In this document: piece by piece, positions 8,005 through 16,463 of the stretch | Layout: the number at the start of each line of letters is the position of its first letter | Position numbering within the stretch: position 1 is the stretch's first letter | IMG/VR virus record: IMGVR_UViG_3300025652_000457 | Coordinates: 1 to 26,319 of that record | Source: a virus | Strand: one strand, 5' to 3' | DNA length: 26,319 nucleotides | Translations under genes and position numbers: made by a program | The notes under the pieces: model-generated | What the model was told of the DNA's origin: nothing | What the model saw: the letters and a program-made list of their open reading frames with translations, nothing else | Databases searched by the model: none

Positions 8005-8017
8005 GGAGATGAATATA

Positions 8018-8872
8018 ATGGCTAATACAATCGCAAAATCGTTTGTCCAACAGTTCCAGGACAACCTTATACATTTAGCGCAACAGAAAGGTTCACGCCT
8101 ACGCGCATCAGTAAACGAGCAGTCAGTCACAGGCGAGAAGTTTAACTTTGACCGATTGGGTGTGTCTGCCGCTATCGTTAAGTCAAGTCGTCACACCACT
8201 ACACCTGTGTTGGAAGTTCCACACTCGCGTAGGGTCGCAACGATGACTGATTACCATTGGGCCGATTTGATCGATGACGAAGATAAAGTTCGTATGTTGA
8301 TTAGCCCTGAGTCCCACTATGCCAAGTCTGGTGCTAACTCAATGGCTCGCGCATTCGATGATTTAATCATTGCTGCTGCCACTGGTAACGCTGTCGATGG
8401 TGACGGGTCTAACGTAGCTTTGCCTGCTGGTCAAAAGATCGCTCATGGTTCTGCTGGCTTAACTCTTGCTAAATTGATTTCTGCTAAAGAGATTCTTGAT
8501 GGCAACGATGTTGATCCAGACGAAGAGCGTTTCTTTGTACTAGGCTCACAACAGGTTTCTAACTTGTTGAACACGACTGAGGTGAAATCTGCGGATTACA
8601 ACTCTATCAAAGCTTTGGTACAAGGCGACATTGATACCTTCATGGGATTCAAGTTCTTGCGCTCAGAGCGTTTAAACCTAGCTTCTACCCAGCGTAAATG
8701 TTTCGCATTTACAAAAGGTGCGATGGGACTCGGCATTGGGAAGGATGTTTCTACCAAAATCGATCTGCGCCCTGATAAGTCTTACGCTCATCAGGTGTAC
8801 TTGTCATTCGTAGCTGGCGCAACTCGCGTTCAAGACGAATGTGTTGTTGAGGTACTTTGTACTGAATCCTAA
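8018..8872 (+). CDS. Major capsid protein
   Basis: The 284-residue protein is the likely shell subunit of the head. It lies after the scaffold gene and before a strong terminator, exactly as T7 gene 10 does. Its sequence (MANTIAKSFVQQFQDNLIHL at the start, then LEVPHSRRVATMTDYHWADL near 66-85, and a C-terminal half with LISAKEILDG, FFVLGSQQVSNLL and DTFMGFKFLRSERL) has the pattern of podovirus capsid proteins assumed to have the HK97 fold. The frame is open from 7994, but ATG 8018 with GGAGA eight bases upstream is the clear start. I see no slippery site for a gp10B-type frameshifted minor form. Acidic E-loop and A-domain segments cannot be placed safely without a model. Confidence 0.88.
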   Translation: MANTIAKSFVQQFQDNLIHLAQQKGSRLRASVNEQSVTGEKFNFDRLGVSAAIVKSSRHTTTPVLEVPHSRRVATMTDYHWADLIDDEDKVRMLISPESHYAKSGANSMARAFDDLIIAAATGNAVDGDGSNVALPAGQKIAHGSAGLTLAKLISAKEILDGNDVDPDEERFFVLGSQQVSNLLNTTEVKSADYNSIKALVQGDIDTFMGFKFLRSERLNLASTQRKCFAFTKGAMGLGIGKDVSTKIDLRPDKSYAHQVYLSFVAGATRVQDECVVEVLCTES

Positions 8873-8890
8873 GTTCAGTATGTAGCAACC

Positions 8891-8918
8891 AAGGGGCTGA
8901 AATACGCCCCTTTTTTTT
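8891..8918 (+). terminator. Rho-independent terminator after the capsid gene
   Basis: Stem AAGGGGC (8891-8897), 8-base loop, and GCCCCTT (8906-8912), running into a tract of eight T (8911-8918). This is a strong intrinsic terminator in the same place as T7 T-phi, which lies after gene 10. It would make capsid mRNA more abundant than that for the tail genes downstream, which must rely on readthrough. Confidence 0.9.
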
Positions 8919-8933
8919 AATCAAGGAGTTGTC

Positions 8934-9494
8934 ATGGCTAGTGAAGTTTCAATCTGTAATCGGGCTTTGGCTATGCTGGGCGGCAGCACTATTACCTCTC
9001 TTACCGATGGATCTACAGAAGCTAACGTGTGCAACGCAGTCTACGCTGATGCGCGTGATGCGGTTCTAAGGGCGTACCCTTGGTCCTGTGCTATTCAACG
9101 TGTAAGCCTCGCTCAACTTTCGACTCCTCCCGTGTGGGGATTTGATAAGGCATACAGCCTACCTAATGACCCGTTTTGTTTATCCGTACTTGATTTAAAA
9201 GAAGACTCTAAATATCGGGTTGAAGGTCGAACCCTGGTCTGCAATAGCGATACCGCAACCATTAAATATATTTCACAAATTACTGACCCTGGTCAGTTCG
9301 ACCCAGCACTCGTCTTTGCGATTGCCTGTCGGATTGCAGCAGAGGTCGCATACGCACTGAGCCAAAATAGATCACTAGCCAATGATATGTGGAACCTGGC
9401 TAGTCAATCAATTGAAGAAGCGTCTGGTTTTGACGGAGCAGAAGTTGGATCTGAAGACATTGCTGCAACAATATTTGAGGATGTTCGCCAATGA
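8934..9494 (+). CDS. Tail tubular protein A (adaptor), T7 gp11 type
   Basis: The 186-residue product is the ring that joins portal to nozzle in T7-like tails. The opening SICNRALAMLGGSTITSLTD, followed by AYPWSCAIQR (about residues 47-56), is the hallmark of the gp11/gp4-like adaptor family, which usually reads ICNxAL-x-LG then a PWxxA motif. The AGGAG at 8923-8927 and ATG at 8934 give a good start. The stop overlaps the next ATG in an ATGA junction, and the next gene is the nozzle protein, as in T7. Length is close to T7 gp11 (196). Confidence 0.92.
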   Translation: MASEVSICNRALAMLGGSTITSLTDGSTEANVCNAVYADARDAVLRAYPWSCAIQRVSLAQLSTPPVWGFDKAYSLPNDPFCLSVLDLKEDSKYRVEGRTLVCNSDTATIKYISQITDPGQFDPALVFAIACRIAAEVAYALSQNRSLANDMWNLASQSIEEASGFDGAEVGSEDIAATIFEDVRQ

Positions 9495-11440
9495 GATTAA
9501 CCCCAATTACGAATAGCTTTTCGTCAGGGGAGTTATCACCTCGGCTAATGGGCCGCACTGATTCGCCTAAGTATGCCAGTGGCTGTGAGGTCATGGAAAA
9601 CTTTATTGCCTTACCTCATGGTGGGGCTAAAAGGCGTGGTGGCACTGAATTTATTAATGAAGTAAAGAACTCAGCACATACGACTAGGCTAATACCTTTT
9701 GAGTTTAGCGTTGACCAAACATATGTTTTAGAGTTCGGTAATAACTACATCCGATTCTATACTAATGGCGGTCAGATCCAAGCCAACAGTGCTGCTTACG
9801 AGATTACTACTGCCTACACTCACAGCCAAGTAAACGATCTACAGTTTGCACAAAATGCTGATGTAATGTGGATTGTTCATCCGTTACATAAACCCAGAAA
9901 ACTAACAAGACTTGCTCATGCAAGCTGGACAATAGCCGATGAAGAATTTAAGAAAGGCCCTTTTCTTCCTGTTAACCAAGATGAAACACTTACGATCTCT
10001 TTTGCCAGCACAACTGCTACGACTCAGAATATCACTGCCAGTGCTTCTCTGTTTAATTCTAGTCATGTTGGCGGTGATTTTTTAATCGATACAATCCCGA
10101 CAGTAGCTACGGGTGAAGTCGTATGGGTTCGCGTTAATAGTGTTGCCTCTGCGACTGTTGCTAACGTGACCATTAAAGATTTAGGCTATATGCCGCAGGA
10201 CACTAACCCGACTAACCTATGGCAAGAGCCAGCGTTTACAACGATAAAGGGCTACCCTAGCGGTGTGGTGTTTTATGAGCAACGCTTATGGTATGCAGGG
10301 ACAGTGTCTAAGCCTCAAACATTCTGGGCTAGTAAAACTGGTGAGTATGAAAACTTTAACCCTGGGGCTACTGCAAATGATGGGCTGAGTTATGCCATCG
10401 CTTCAGATCGTGTCAACAATATTAAATGGCTTGCGGCACAACGAGTGCTAATTATTGGCACATCTGGCGGTGAGTTTCGGGTAACGGGCGGTAATGAATC
10501 TGCCGTAACTCCAACTAATATCGATGTTCGCAGACAGACTTCATACGGATCTAAGCTAGGCCACCCTGCTTACGTTGGCAGTGATGTGTTCTTTATCCAA
10601 CGCTCTGGCACACAGGTGCGTAACGTAGCTTACAAATGGGAATCTGACTCATTCCAATCAGATGACATTACCTTTCTAGCTGAACACATTACTGAGGGTG
10701 GATTAACAGGTCTAAGCTACAGCCATGTGCCTGATTCAATATTACTAGGTATAAGGGCTGATGGCGTTTTAATCATGCTCACTTATGATCCAAGTCAAGA
10801 GGTGGTTGGCTGGCATCGTCACACTACAGATGGTGAATACAAAAGCCTAGCAGTCATATCCGAAGATGGGCCAGATCAATATTGGTTTGTTGTTAAAAGA
10901 ACGATTGGTGGAGTAGTAAAGCAGTTTGTTGAGCTATACAACCCCGATCACTTCATGGATAGCATGATTACCTACTCAGGCTCTGCTACAGCGTCTGTAA
11001 GCGGTCTTGCACACCTAGAGGGTAAAACTGTACAAGTCGTGGCAGATGGTGCTGTACACCCCGATCTAGTCGTTACAAGCGGTGCGCTTACATTAAATTA
11101 TACGGCCTCAGATATTAAGGTCGGCTTAAAGTATGTATCAAAGCTTACACCTACTCGACCAGGTTTAAATGCTGGATCAGGCACAACGCTTGGCAAGATG
11201 AAACGATGGAATGAAATATTCCTACGCCTAGATAAGTCATCAATACCAACAATCAATGGGCAGCGTCCACCTGTGCGATCACCTGGCACAAACTACGGCA
11301 ATGAACAGCCAACCGCCACTCAAGATATAAAGGTTAACAACTTGGGCTATGACTTAGATGCGAGAATCATAATTGAGCAAGACCTTCCTTTGGCCTGCCA
11401 CATAATATCGCTATTCGGAACGCTTGGAGTTGGAGATTAA
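9491..11440 (+). CDS. Tail tubular protein B (nozzle), T7 gp12 type
   Basis: The 649-residue protein forms the tail nozzle below the adaptor. It opens with the family signature: FSSGELSPRLMGRTD near residues 10-24, then MENFIALPHGGAKRRGGTEF (36-55), and YVLEFGNNYIRFY (about 75-87). The middle contains GYPSGVVFYEQRLWYAGT, the usual beta-propeller segment of stabilisation/nozzle proteins. It starts inside the gp11-like stop (ATGA). T7 gp12 is longer (794), but lengths of 600-800 are common in marine relatives. No peptidoglycan-degrading domain is visible in it. Confidence 0.9.
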   Translation: MRLTPITNSFSSGELSPRLMGRTDSPKYASGCEVMENFIALPHGGAKRRGGTEFINEVKNSAHTTRLIPFEFSVDQTYVLEFGNNYIRFYTNGGQIQANSAAYEITTAYTHSQVNDLQFAQNADVMWIVHPLHKPRKLTRLAHASWTIADEEFKKGPFLPVNQDETLTISFASTTATTQNITASASLFNSSHVGGDFLIDTIPTVATGEVVWVRVNSVASATVANVTIKDLGYMPQDTNPTNLWQEPAFTTIKGYPSGVVFYEQRLWYAGTVSKPQTFWASKTGEYENFNPGATANDGLSYAIASDRVNNIKWLAAQRVLIIGTSGGEFRVTGGNESAVTPTNIDVRRQTSYGSKLGHPAYVGSDVFFIQRSGTQVRNVAYKWESDSFQSDDITFLAEHITEGGLTGLSYSHVPDSILLGIRADGVLIMLTYDPSQEVVGWHRHTTDGEYKSLAVISEDGPDQYWFVVKRTIGGVVKQFVELYNPDHFMDSMITYSGSATASVSGLAHLEGKTVQVVADGAVHPDLVVTSGALTLNYTASDIKVGLKYVSKLTPTRPGLNAGSGTTLGKMKRWNEIFLRLDKSSIPTINGQRPPVRSPGTNYGNEQPTATQDIKVNNLGYDLDARIIIEQDLPLACHIISLFGTLGVGD

Positions 11441-11442
11441 TT

Positions 11443-11877
11443 ATGAGTTTTTTATCAGTAGTCGGGACCATCCTTGGCATTGCTTCAACCGCCACTCAGT
11501 ATAACGCCTCTCAAGATGCCGCAAGACAAATGCGAATTGCTGGTGAGGAGAATGCACAACTTTCTGAGCTAGAAACCAAAGAACGGATCAGGCGATCCAG
11601 GTATCAATACGATCAAGAGCAAGGCCAGAGAGTCGTATCTTACGCAAAAGCAGGCGTTGACATTGGAAGTGGATCTAGCATGGCTGTAATGGCTGAAGCA
11701 GCTACAGTAGCTGATCGTGAGATGGCTTTTACAGTAGAGCAAGGTAAGCGCACGGCAAAGGCTAGAAGGGCAGGGGCAAGCGCACAGGCAGACTCTATGA
11801 GCAGCCAGGGAACAAGTTTATTAATTACTAATGTCGGCAAGATGGGCAATGACAATAATTGGTGGGGTCTAGGTTAA
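11443..11877 (+). CDS. Internal virion protein, T7 gp14 type
   Basis: The product of 144 residues resembles the first ejection protein of T7-like phages, which leaves the virion and forms an outer-membrane pore. Residues 1-18 (FLSVVGTILGIASTATQ) are hydrophobic and small-residue rich. A helical coil with ETKERIRRSRYQYDQEQGQR follows, then the segment SYAKAGVDIGSGSSMAVMAE, which is typical of this family. T7 gp14 is longer (196 residues). It lies directly after the nozzle gene and before the two large internal proteins, matching the T7 order 12-14-15-16 (13 absent). The TAATG junction at 11875-11879 couples it to the next gene. Confidence 0.82.
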   Translation: MSFLSVVGTILGIASTATQYNASQDAARQMRIAGEENAQLSELETKERIRRSRYQYDQEQGQRVVSYAKAGVDIGSGSSMAVMAEAATVADREMAFTVEQGKRTAKARRAGASAQADSMSSQGTSLLITNVGKMGNDNNWWGLG

Positions 11878-13364
11878 TGAGAATACAAGGCATTAGTCAA
11901 ACAGGTGTACCTGGCGCAGAGCAAATGAGTTTAGGGGCCATTTCTTCTGCTGCTCAAGCTGACATGAGAGTTACTCAGGCACTCACTCAAGTGGTTTCTG
12001 ACTATCAAATAATGAGCAATAAGGCAGAGGCTGTAGCTGAGTATGGTCAAAAGTATGAGTCAAGCTTGGCGACTTTAGATGCCGCTTATGACGGGATGAT
12101 TAACTCTCCTCATTTTGATGAAAACAACAACCCTACTTATCGTGACCTAGAGCAACGCTGGAACCAGCAGTCAATGAATCACGTTACCCAAACGCTTAAC
12201 GGGTTTAACAACAAAAACGCTGCAACTAAATACAAAGAAGATGCTTCTGCTTATTTGCGAAGCAAGTCATCAGACATTCGCGGAATAGTTCGCAAGCGTC
12301 AAGTTGATTATTCTAATGGTGTGCTGAATTTGCAGCTTGAAAAGTACAAGATGCAACCTGATGGTGTCAAAAAGATTGGTGAGGCCATTGAGACACAAAT
12401 GAAATTAGGCACACTAGATTTTGATACTGGAACAAAGCTTTTACAAACATCTTTAGAAGATCATGCCTCAACTCAATTAACTATAAGAATACAGTCTGCT
12501 GAAGATGATGGTGACTTAGATCAAATAATGCTGGAGCTATTACAGAATGAAGATCAATTTTTAACGCTATCAGCTATGCAATCTGCTTTTACATCGATTG
12601 ATCAAAAAGAATCAAGGCTTGATCAAGAAATTGAAGACAAACAAAAGGCTACTTATGAGTCCATGCTTATTCAAGTTGTTTCTGGGGAGCTAACTAGTCA
12701 AACAGATATTGACCTAGCTTTAAGATCAACTGACATTAACTCTAGTCAGTTTGATGATTTGTCTCAGCGAATACTTATGGATATGAAAGGCCCAGAAATT
12801 GATAACTGGGACGAGTACACCTCTATTTCTATGAACCTAGAAAACTATGATGTTGCTGATATTTTGAGCAATACAATGCTTACCCGTGATTCACGCAAAA
12901 AGTTAGTTCTTGAAAAACAAAAGCTAGAAGATGATAAAGATAAAGATGTGGATTGGACTAAAACTCAATCTGGCATAGAGGCAAAGCGCAGAATTAATGA
13001 GGCGTGGACTAGTGAAAATGGCATTTTTGGAAGGACTTCTACTGCGGAGGCTGGTGAAGCTTTAACTGAGCTATACGACACTGTTATTAAATTACCGCTA
13101 GGTCAGCGAGAGATAAGTGTGGTTGATATTGCTAACAAGATTATTAAAAGACGCAAGGCAGATAAGTTGGATCAAGGTGTCCAAGTTGTAGATAAAGACA
13201 CAACCTTTGCATCAATAGCGTCTGAATATCCACCAGGCAAAGAACGCACTAAATTACTGAAAAAGCACGGACAAAACATTGGTATGATCGTACCACCACA
13301 ATTTCACACTCTTCCTCAGAACGATGCTTTGGAACAACTTCAACAAGAATTAGACAATCTTTAA
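11877..13364 (+). CDS. Internal virion protein, T7 gp15-like position
   Basis: The 495-residue protein is largely helical and acidic, with long coiled-coil-like stretches (for example around LDQEIEDKQKATYESMLIQV). The N-terminus SQTGVPGAEQMSLGAISSAA is the type seen in gp15-like ejection proteins of marine podoviruses. T7 gp15 is longer (747) and forms the periplasmic tunnel after ejection; that role is presumed here from position between gp14-like and gp16-like genes. The start is the ATG at 11877, sharing one base with the preceding stop, with GGTGGGG upstream; the frame is open from 11859. No enzymatic motif is visible. Confidence 0.75.
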   Translation: MRIQGISQTGVPGAEQMSLGAISSAAQADMRVTQALTQVVSDYQIMSNKAEAVAEYGQKYESSLATLDAAYDGMINSPHFDENNNPTYRDLEQRWNQQSMNHVTQTLNGFNNKNAATKYKEDASAYLRSKSSDIRGIVRKRQVDYSNGVLNLQLEKYKMQPDGVKKIGEAIETQMKLGTLDFDTGTKLLQTSLEDHASTQLTIRIQSAEDDGDLDQIMLELLQNEDQFLTLSAMQSAFTSIDQKESRLDQEIEDKQKATYESMLIQVVSGELTSQTDIDLALRSTDINSSQFDDLSQRILMDMKGPEIDNWDEYTSISMNLENYDVADILSNTMLTRDSRKKLVLEKQKLEDDKDKDVDWTKTQSGIEAKRRINEAWTSENGIFGRTSTAEAGEALTELYDTVIKLPLGQREISVVDIANKIIKRRKADKLDQGVQVVDKDTTFASIASEYPPGKERTKLLKKHGQNIGMIVPPQFHTLPQNDALEQLQQELDNL

Positions 13365-13382
13365 AATTAAAGGGCTATAGAA

Positions 13383-16300
13383 ATGAGTAGTGGATCAGGT
13401 TCTTGGGGCAATGAGTTTACAAATCAGTGGATAGAAGATGCTGAAATAACATCAAGTCGTCAGCAGAAAGCCGATGATGATCATCAAACATCACTAATGC
13501 TAACTAACCGACTAGCGCGTGAGTATAGGGTGTTTAAAGAAAGTGAAGCTCACCTTGATCCATCAAACATAGAAGCCAGTAAAGTTCTTTATGAAATGAA
13601 CCAGGGTAAGCCTTGGGATGGTGATGACAAGGGTATTGTAGATTATGGCATTGCAGAAATGGGTCGCTTTAATCATTCGTTTTATCAATCGGACACCCCA
13701 TCTTGGTGGTCTGACGTTATTCCACCATTAAACCACGAAGCCTACATGGACAATCAAGACAACAAAGGCATGGTCGCTTATTTTGAAAAAATGGCATCAG
13801 AAGACACTACTAACATTCAAAAGCTATCCTTCTTGCACATGATGGAACAGTACACTGCGATGGATGCTGACAATTGGAATGAAGTAAAACGATGGGCTGG
13901 AGCAGCAGTATCTGATTCCGCTAACCTCCTTGGCGTTGGTCCATTAGCAGCGGCTGGTTTTAAATGGGGAGGTAAAAAGATTGGTAAAAATGCTTTTATA
14001 GAGAAGATAAAGGACAGTTTAAAAATGTCTACTGTTGCTGCTGTTGATGGGGCGGCTTTCACTGGCATATACAGTGGCCTTAACCAAGAGGTAACAAGGG
14101 CTGCGATGGATAATCAATACCTTGATCCAAGCAGTATTCCAGAGCATGACTATGTTCAAGATGCCGTAATGGCTGGAATTGGAGCAACGGCTGCTGTTGG
14201 CTTGGTGAACGCCCCTGCTATGGCTAAAAAGATATGGGATGGCACAGGATATATTGTAGATAAGACTTATAAGCCTGGTCAACTTAACTCTGGCTTTGGA
14301 CCTACTGATGGCCCAGATATGACTCCTAGCCCTGATGCACCTATCACGCCAGAAATAGAGGCTCTTCCTGCGCCTATTGTTGAAATAACTCCAGAAAACA
14401 TTAGCGTTATTAATAAGACTTCAAAGGTATCTAAAGTTGACCCTGTTGCTGCTCAACAAGCAGCACAGAAAGTATTTGATCGCCATGCTGGACCTGAGTG
14501 GACTTCTATTGAAGTGGATAAAGTAACTGCAAGTAAAAAGGCAAATACTCTTGGTCAACCTGTTGTTCAGTTTAAAAAGATTCCATATGGGTTTGATAAA
14601 CTTCCAGAGGGGGTCACGAAGCCAGAACAAATTACTAATATGTCTACCAAAATGGTAACTGAAATAGAGCAGTTAGCCGCAAGGGCAAAAGGTGGTGACA
14701 AAGCTGCGCTTGATGTTATTAATCAAGCAACCTGGTATCAATCTATGCGCGTATCTTTGCGTGAAGAGTTTGGTGGAATGGGTGATTTGTTTGCCGATTT
14801 ACTTGGCGCAACATCTGCTAATACTGATGTGCGATCTAATTGGAATTTATCCATTGAGGCAATACGCAGATTTAGTAATGGTGATTTTGATGCTGAGATT
14901 AAAGCCTTTACAGATCGGAAAAATTCTGGCGAAAAAGTGGACTCTAACACCTTAACCGCTCTAAGAAAGACTGACGACTTCCCATTGATTACCCAAGCAT
15001 CTGGTGCTTTGTTTGGGATGAATTCTGTTCCAGCAACAAATGCTCTACTTGGATTCTTCCGAGACATTAAAGCTGGCAAAGCCCCTAAAACGATTAACTT
15101 TACAGGCAACCTAATTGGTTATAGTGATGATGCAACTATTGATGTATGGGCAGCGCGTTATCTACGCTATTTAACAGGTCAGTCTTACATTCCACCAGTT
15201 GCCGAGCAAGGCGTTAAAGGTAACCATCTAACTAAATCAACACTACAAGATCCAGTCATTAGTGGAGAATTTGGGTTTGGTCAAAATGTATTTAATGACG
15301 CAACCAAAGCCGTTAACAAGAGTGGTGTTTTGCAAGGTTATGGTCAAGTATTAGGAGATTTAATTGATGCGGATCTTCAAGCCATAGTCTGGTTTATGGA
15401 AAAGGAGAAGTGGACAAACAATGGGTGGACCACTAAAGCTGGTGAAGGTGGCGACATGGACTTTGAAGCGTCATTAGCTGGCAACCCTAACCGAGATAGA
15501 ATTGTTGAGTTAAGAAAGACTATTGATACAAAAGTTTCAACGCCAGAGGCTAAAGCAGCAGCACAAGCCGAGTTAGACACTATGGGCCAACGCCTTAATC
15601 GAACTGTATTAGGTGTCTCAGGAGAGCGTCCTGGAGCGCAGCCATCAAACGACTTACAGGCTGACATAGCTCAAACACTGCATGATTCTATAAAAGATGA
15701 CCCATCGATGATCGCGTCTAAAATATCCAACAGTTATGGGCGATTTATGAAAGCAGATGAACGCGCTTTAGATGCAGAGTTTGTAACTAGAAGTGATTTT
15801 GATCCATTACCATTGACTCGCGCTCTTGTTGAGTCTGGCAAGAAATATGACCAGGATGCCGTGTTTAAGTCGAAGGTCGTTAAGCATGACGCGCCTAACG
15901 CCAGACCTGGCTTAGAGGTTTACTTTAGAAATTCACAAGGTTCTGACAAAGTTCGTGAATTAACTGATCGTTTAAATAAAATGGGCGTTGATGGATTTAC
16001 TTTTGTTACTGATGCCAGGCAAGCAGATCGCACTTTATCTAATAGTGGCGATGGATTTACTGAAGCGTCTATGGTTGGAGTGCGTTTACAGTACATTCCA
16101 GAGTTTGAAATAGGGGCGCAAGAATGGAAAGTATCAACGCCTAAACAAAAGCAAAAGCTGATCGATGAGAGAGAGAATATGTTTCAAGATATTGCTGAAG
16201 AATTACTAGCAGATGAAAATCTTTCTTCTGCAAATGTGGTACACTATGACACTGAAGTTTTTTTCAGAGGAGATTACGATGAGTTCCTTGCAAGACCAAC

Positions 16301-16463
16301 TAAAAAGGTGTCTCGACAGGCACGGACCAGAGAGCAGAATGGCTCAACAAATACGCAACCAAATAGCAGCGGAAAAGACGGGCAAGTCAGCCCAGGATCT
16401 GTACCTAACGGGAAGCGTGGAACGCCTAAAAAAAGAACAGTAGTTAAAGGGGGTGCGCTATGA
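13383..16463 (+). CDS. Large internal virion (ejection) protein with a DUF7178-like domain
   Basis: This 1026-residue protein lies where T7 gp16 would be. T7 gp16 carries an N-terminal lytic transglycosylase; I see no such motif here. Hydrophobic segments occur near residues 175-200 (SANLLGVGPLAAAGFKWGG) and 260-285 (AVMAGIGATAAVGLVNAPAM). Residues about 435-600 look like a separate domain: TWYQSMRVSL, then LFADLLGATSANTDVRSNW, and late NFTGNLIGYSDDATIDVWAA. That resembles DUF7178, a phage family with a helix-hairpin-helix glycosylase-like ending. The last 60 residues are low-complexity and basic, and that stretch is overprinted by a second gene. Cargo or DNA-processing roles after ejection are inference. 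Confidence 0.8.
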   Translation: MSSGSGSWGNEFTNQWIEDAEITSSRQQKADDDHQTSLMLTNRLAREYRVFKESEAHLDPSNIEASKVLYEMNQGKPWDGDDKGIVDYGIAEMGRFNHSFYQSDTPSWWSDVIPPLNHEAYMDNQDNKGMVAYFEKMASEDTTNIQKLSFLHMMEQYTAMDADNWNEVKRWAGAAVSDSANLLGVGPLAAAGFKWGGKKIGKNAFIEKIKDSLKMSTVAAVDGAAFTGIYSGLNQEVTRAAMDNQYLDPSSIPEHDYVQDAVMAGIGATAAVGLVNAPAMAKKIWDGTGYIVDKTYKPGQLNSGFGPTDGPDMTPSPDAPITPEIEALPAPIVEITPENISVINKTSKVSKVDPVAAQQAAQKVFDRHAGPEWTSIEVDKVTASKKANTLGQPVVQFKKIPYGFDKLPEGVTKPEQITNMSTKMVTEIEQLAARAKGGDKAALDVINQATWYQSMRVSLREEFGGMGDLFADLLGATSANTDVRSNWNLSIEAIRRFSNGDFDAEIKAFTDRKNSGEKVDSNTLTALRKTDDFPLITQASGALFGMNSVPATNALLGFFRDIKAGKAPKTINFTGNLIGYSDDATIDVWAARYLRYLTGQSYIPPVAEQGVKGNHLTKSTLQDPVISGEFGFGQNVFNDATKAVNKSGVLQGYGQVLGDLIDADLQAIVWFMEKEKWTNNGWTTKAGEGGDMDFEASLAGNPNRDRIVELRKTIDTKVSTPEAKAAAQAELDTMGQRLNRTVLGVSGERPGAQPSNDLQADIAQTLHDSIKDDPSMIASKISNSYGRFMKADERALDAEFVTRSDFDPLPLTRALVESGKKYDQDAVFKSKVVKHDAPNARPGLEVYFRNSQGSDKVRELTDRLNKMGVDGFTFVTDARQADRTLSNSGDGFTEASMVGVRLQYIPEFEIGAQEWKVSTPKQKQKLIDERENMFQDIAEELLADENLSSANVVHYDTEVFFRGDYDEFLARPTKKVSRQARTREQNGSTNTQPNSSGKDGQVSPGSVPNGKRGTPKKRTVVKGGAL
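16279..16443 (+). CDS. Nested 54-residue gene, out of frame inside the large ejection gene
   Basis: This short open frame lies in the +1-type alternate frame wholly inside the end of the 1026-residue gene. AGAGGAG at 16266-16272 stands six bases before its ATG, one of the best ribosome binding sites in the window. The product starts MSSLQDQLKRCLDRHGPESR and ends GKSAQDLYLTGSVERLKKEQ: well mixed and helical, like a real protein. The host frame over the same bases gives a Lys/Arg/Ser/Gln tail that looks unstructured. Its stop is 16 bases before the next gene. I recall similar short proteins with a KSA-x-LYLTGS ending in podovirus genomes, but cannot verify that. The function is unknown. Confidence 0.7.
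   Translation: MSSLQDQLKRCLDRHGPESRMAQQIRNQIAAEKTGKSAQDLYLTGSVERLKKEQ

Larger units (their letters stand above)
7839..8017 (+). promoter_or_regulatory. Structured 179-base leader of the capsid gene
   Basis: No gene is visible here. The leader starts with the 13-base motif, then holds a perfect 6-bp hairpin GATGAG-CCGTTT-CTCATC (7911-7928) and a perfect inverted repeat TAACGC-AA-GCGTTA (7933-7946). An 8-base direct repeat GGGTAGCT occurs at 7881 and 7968, and a 9-base direct repeat GCCAATTTC at 7982 and 7996. GGAGA at 8005-8009 is the ribosome binding site. Leaders with hairpins before a major capsid gene are known to stabilise mRNA in T7-like phages (RNase III sites in T7); that this one does the same is inference. 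Confidence 0.55.

Noticed and set aside
8840-8890. Programmed frameshift for a longer capsid form (T7 gp10B-like)
   Set aside because: No slippery heptamer is visible near the capsid stop, and the terminator follows too closely for a meaningful extension.
13383-13900. Lytic transglycosylase domain as in T7 gp16
   Set aside because: The N-terminal 170 residues show no ES-type catalytic segment or GxMQ/GLMQ and Tyr motifs of that family.
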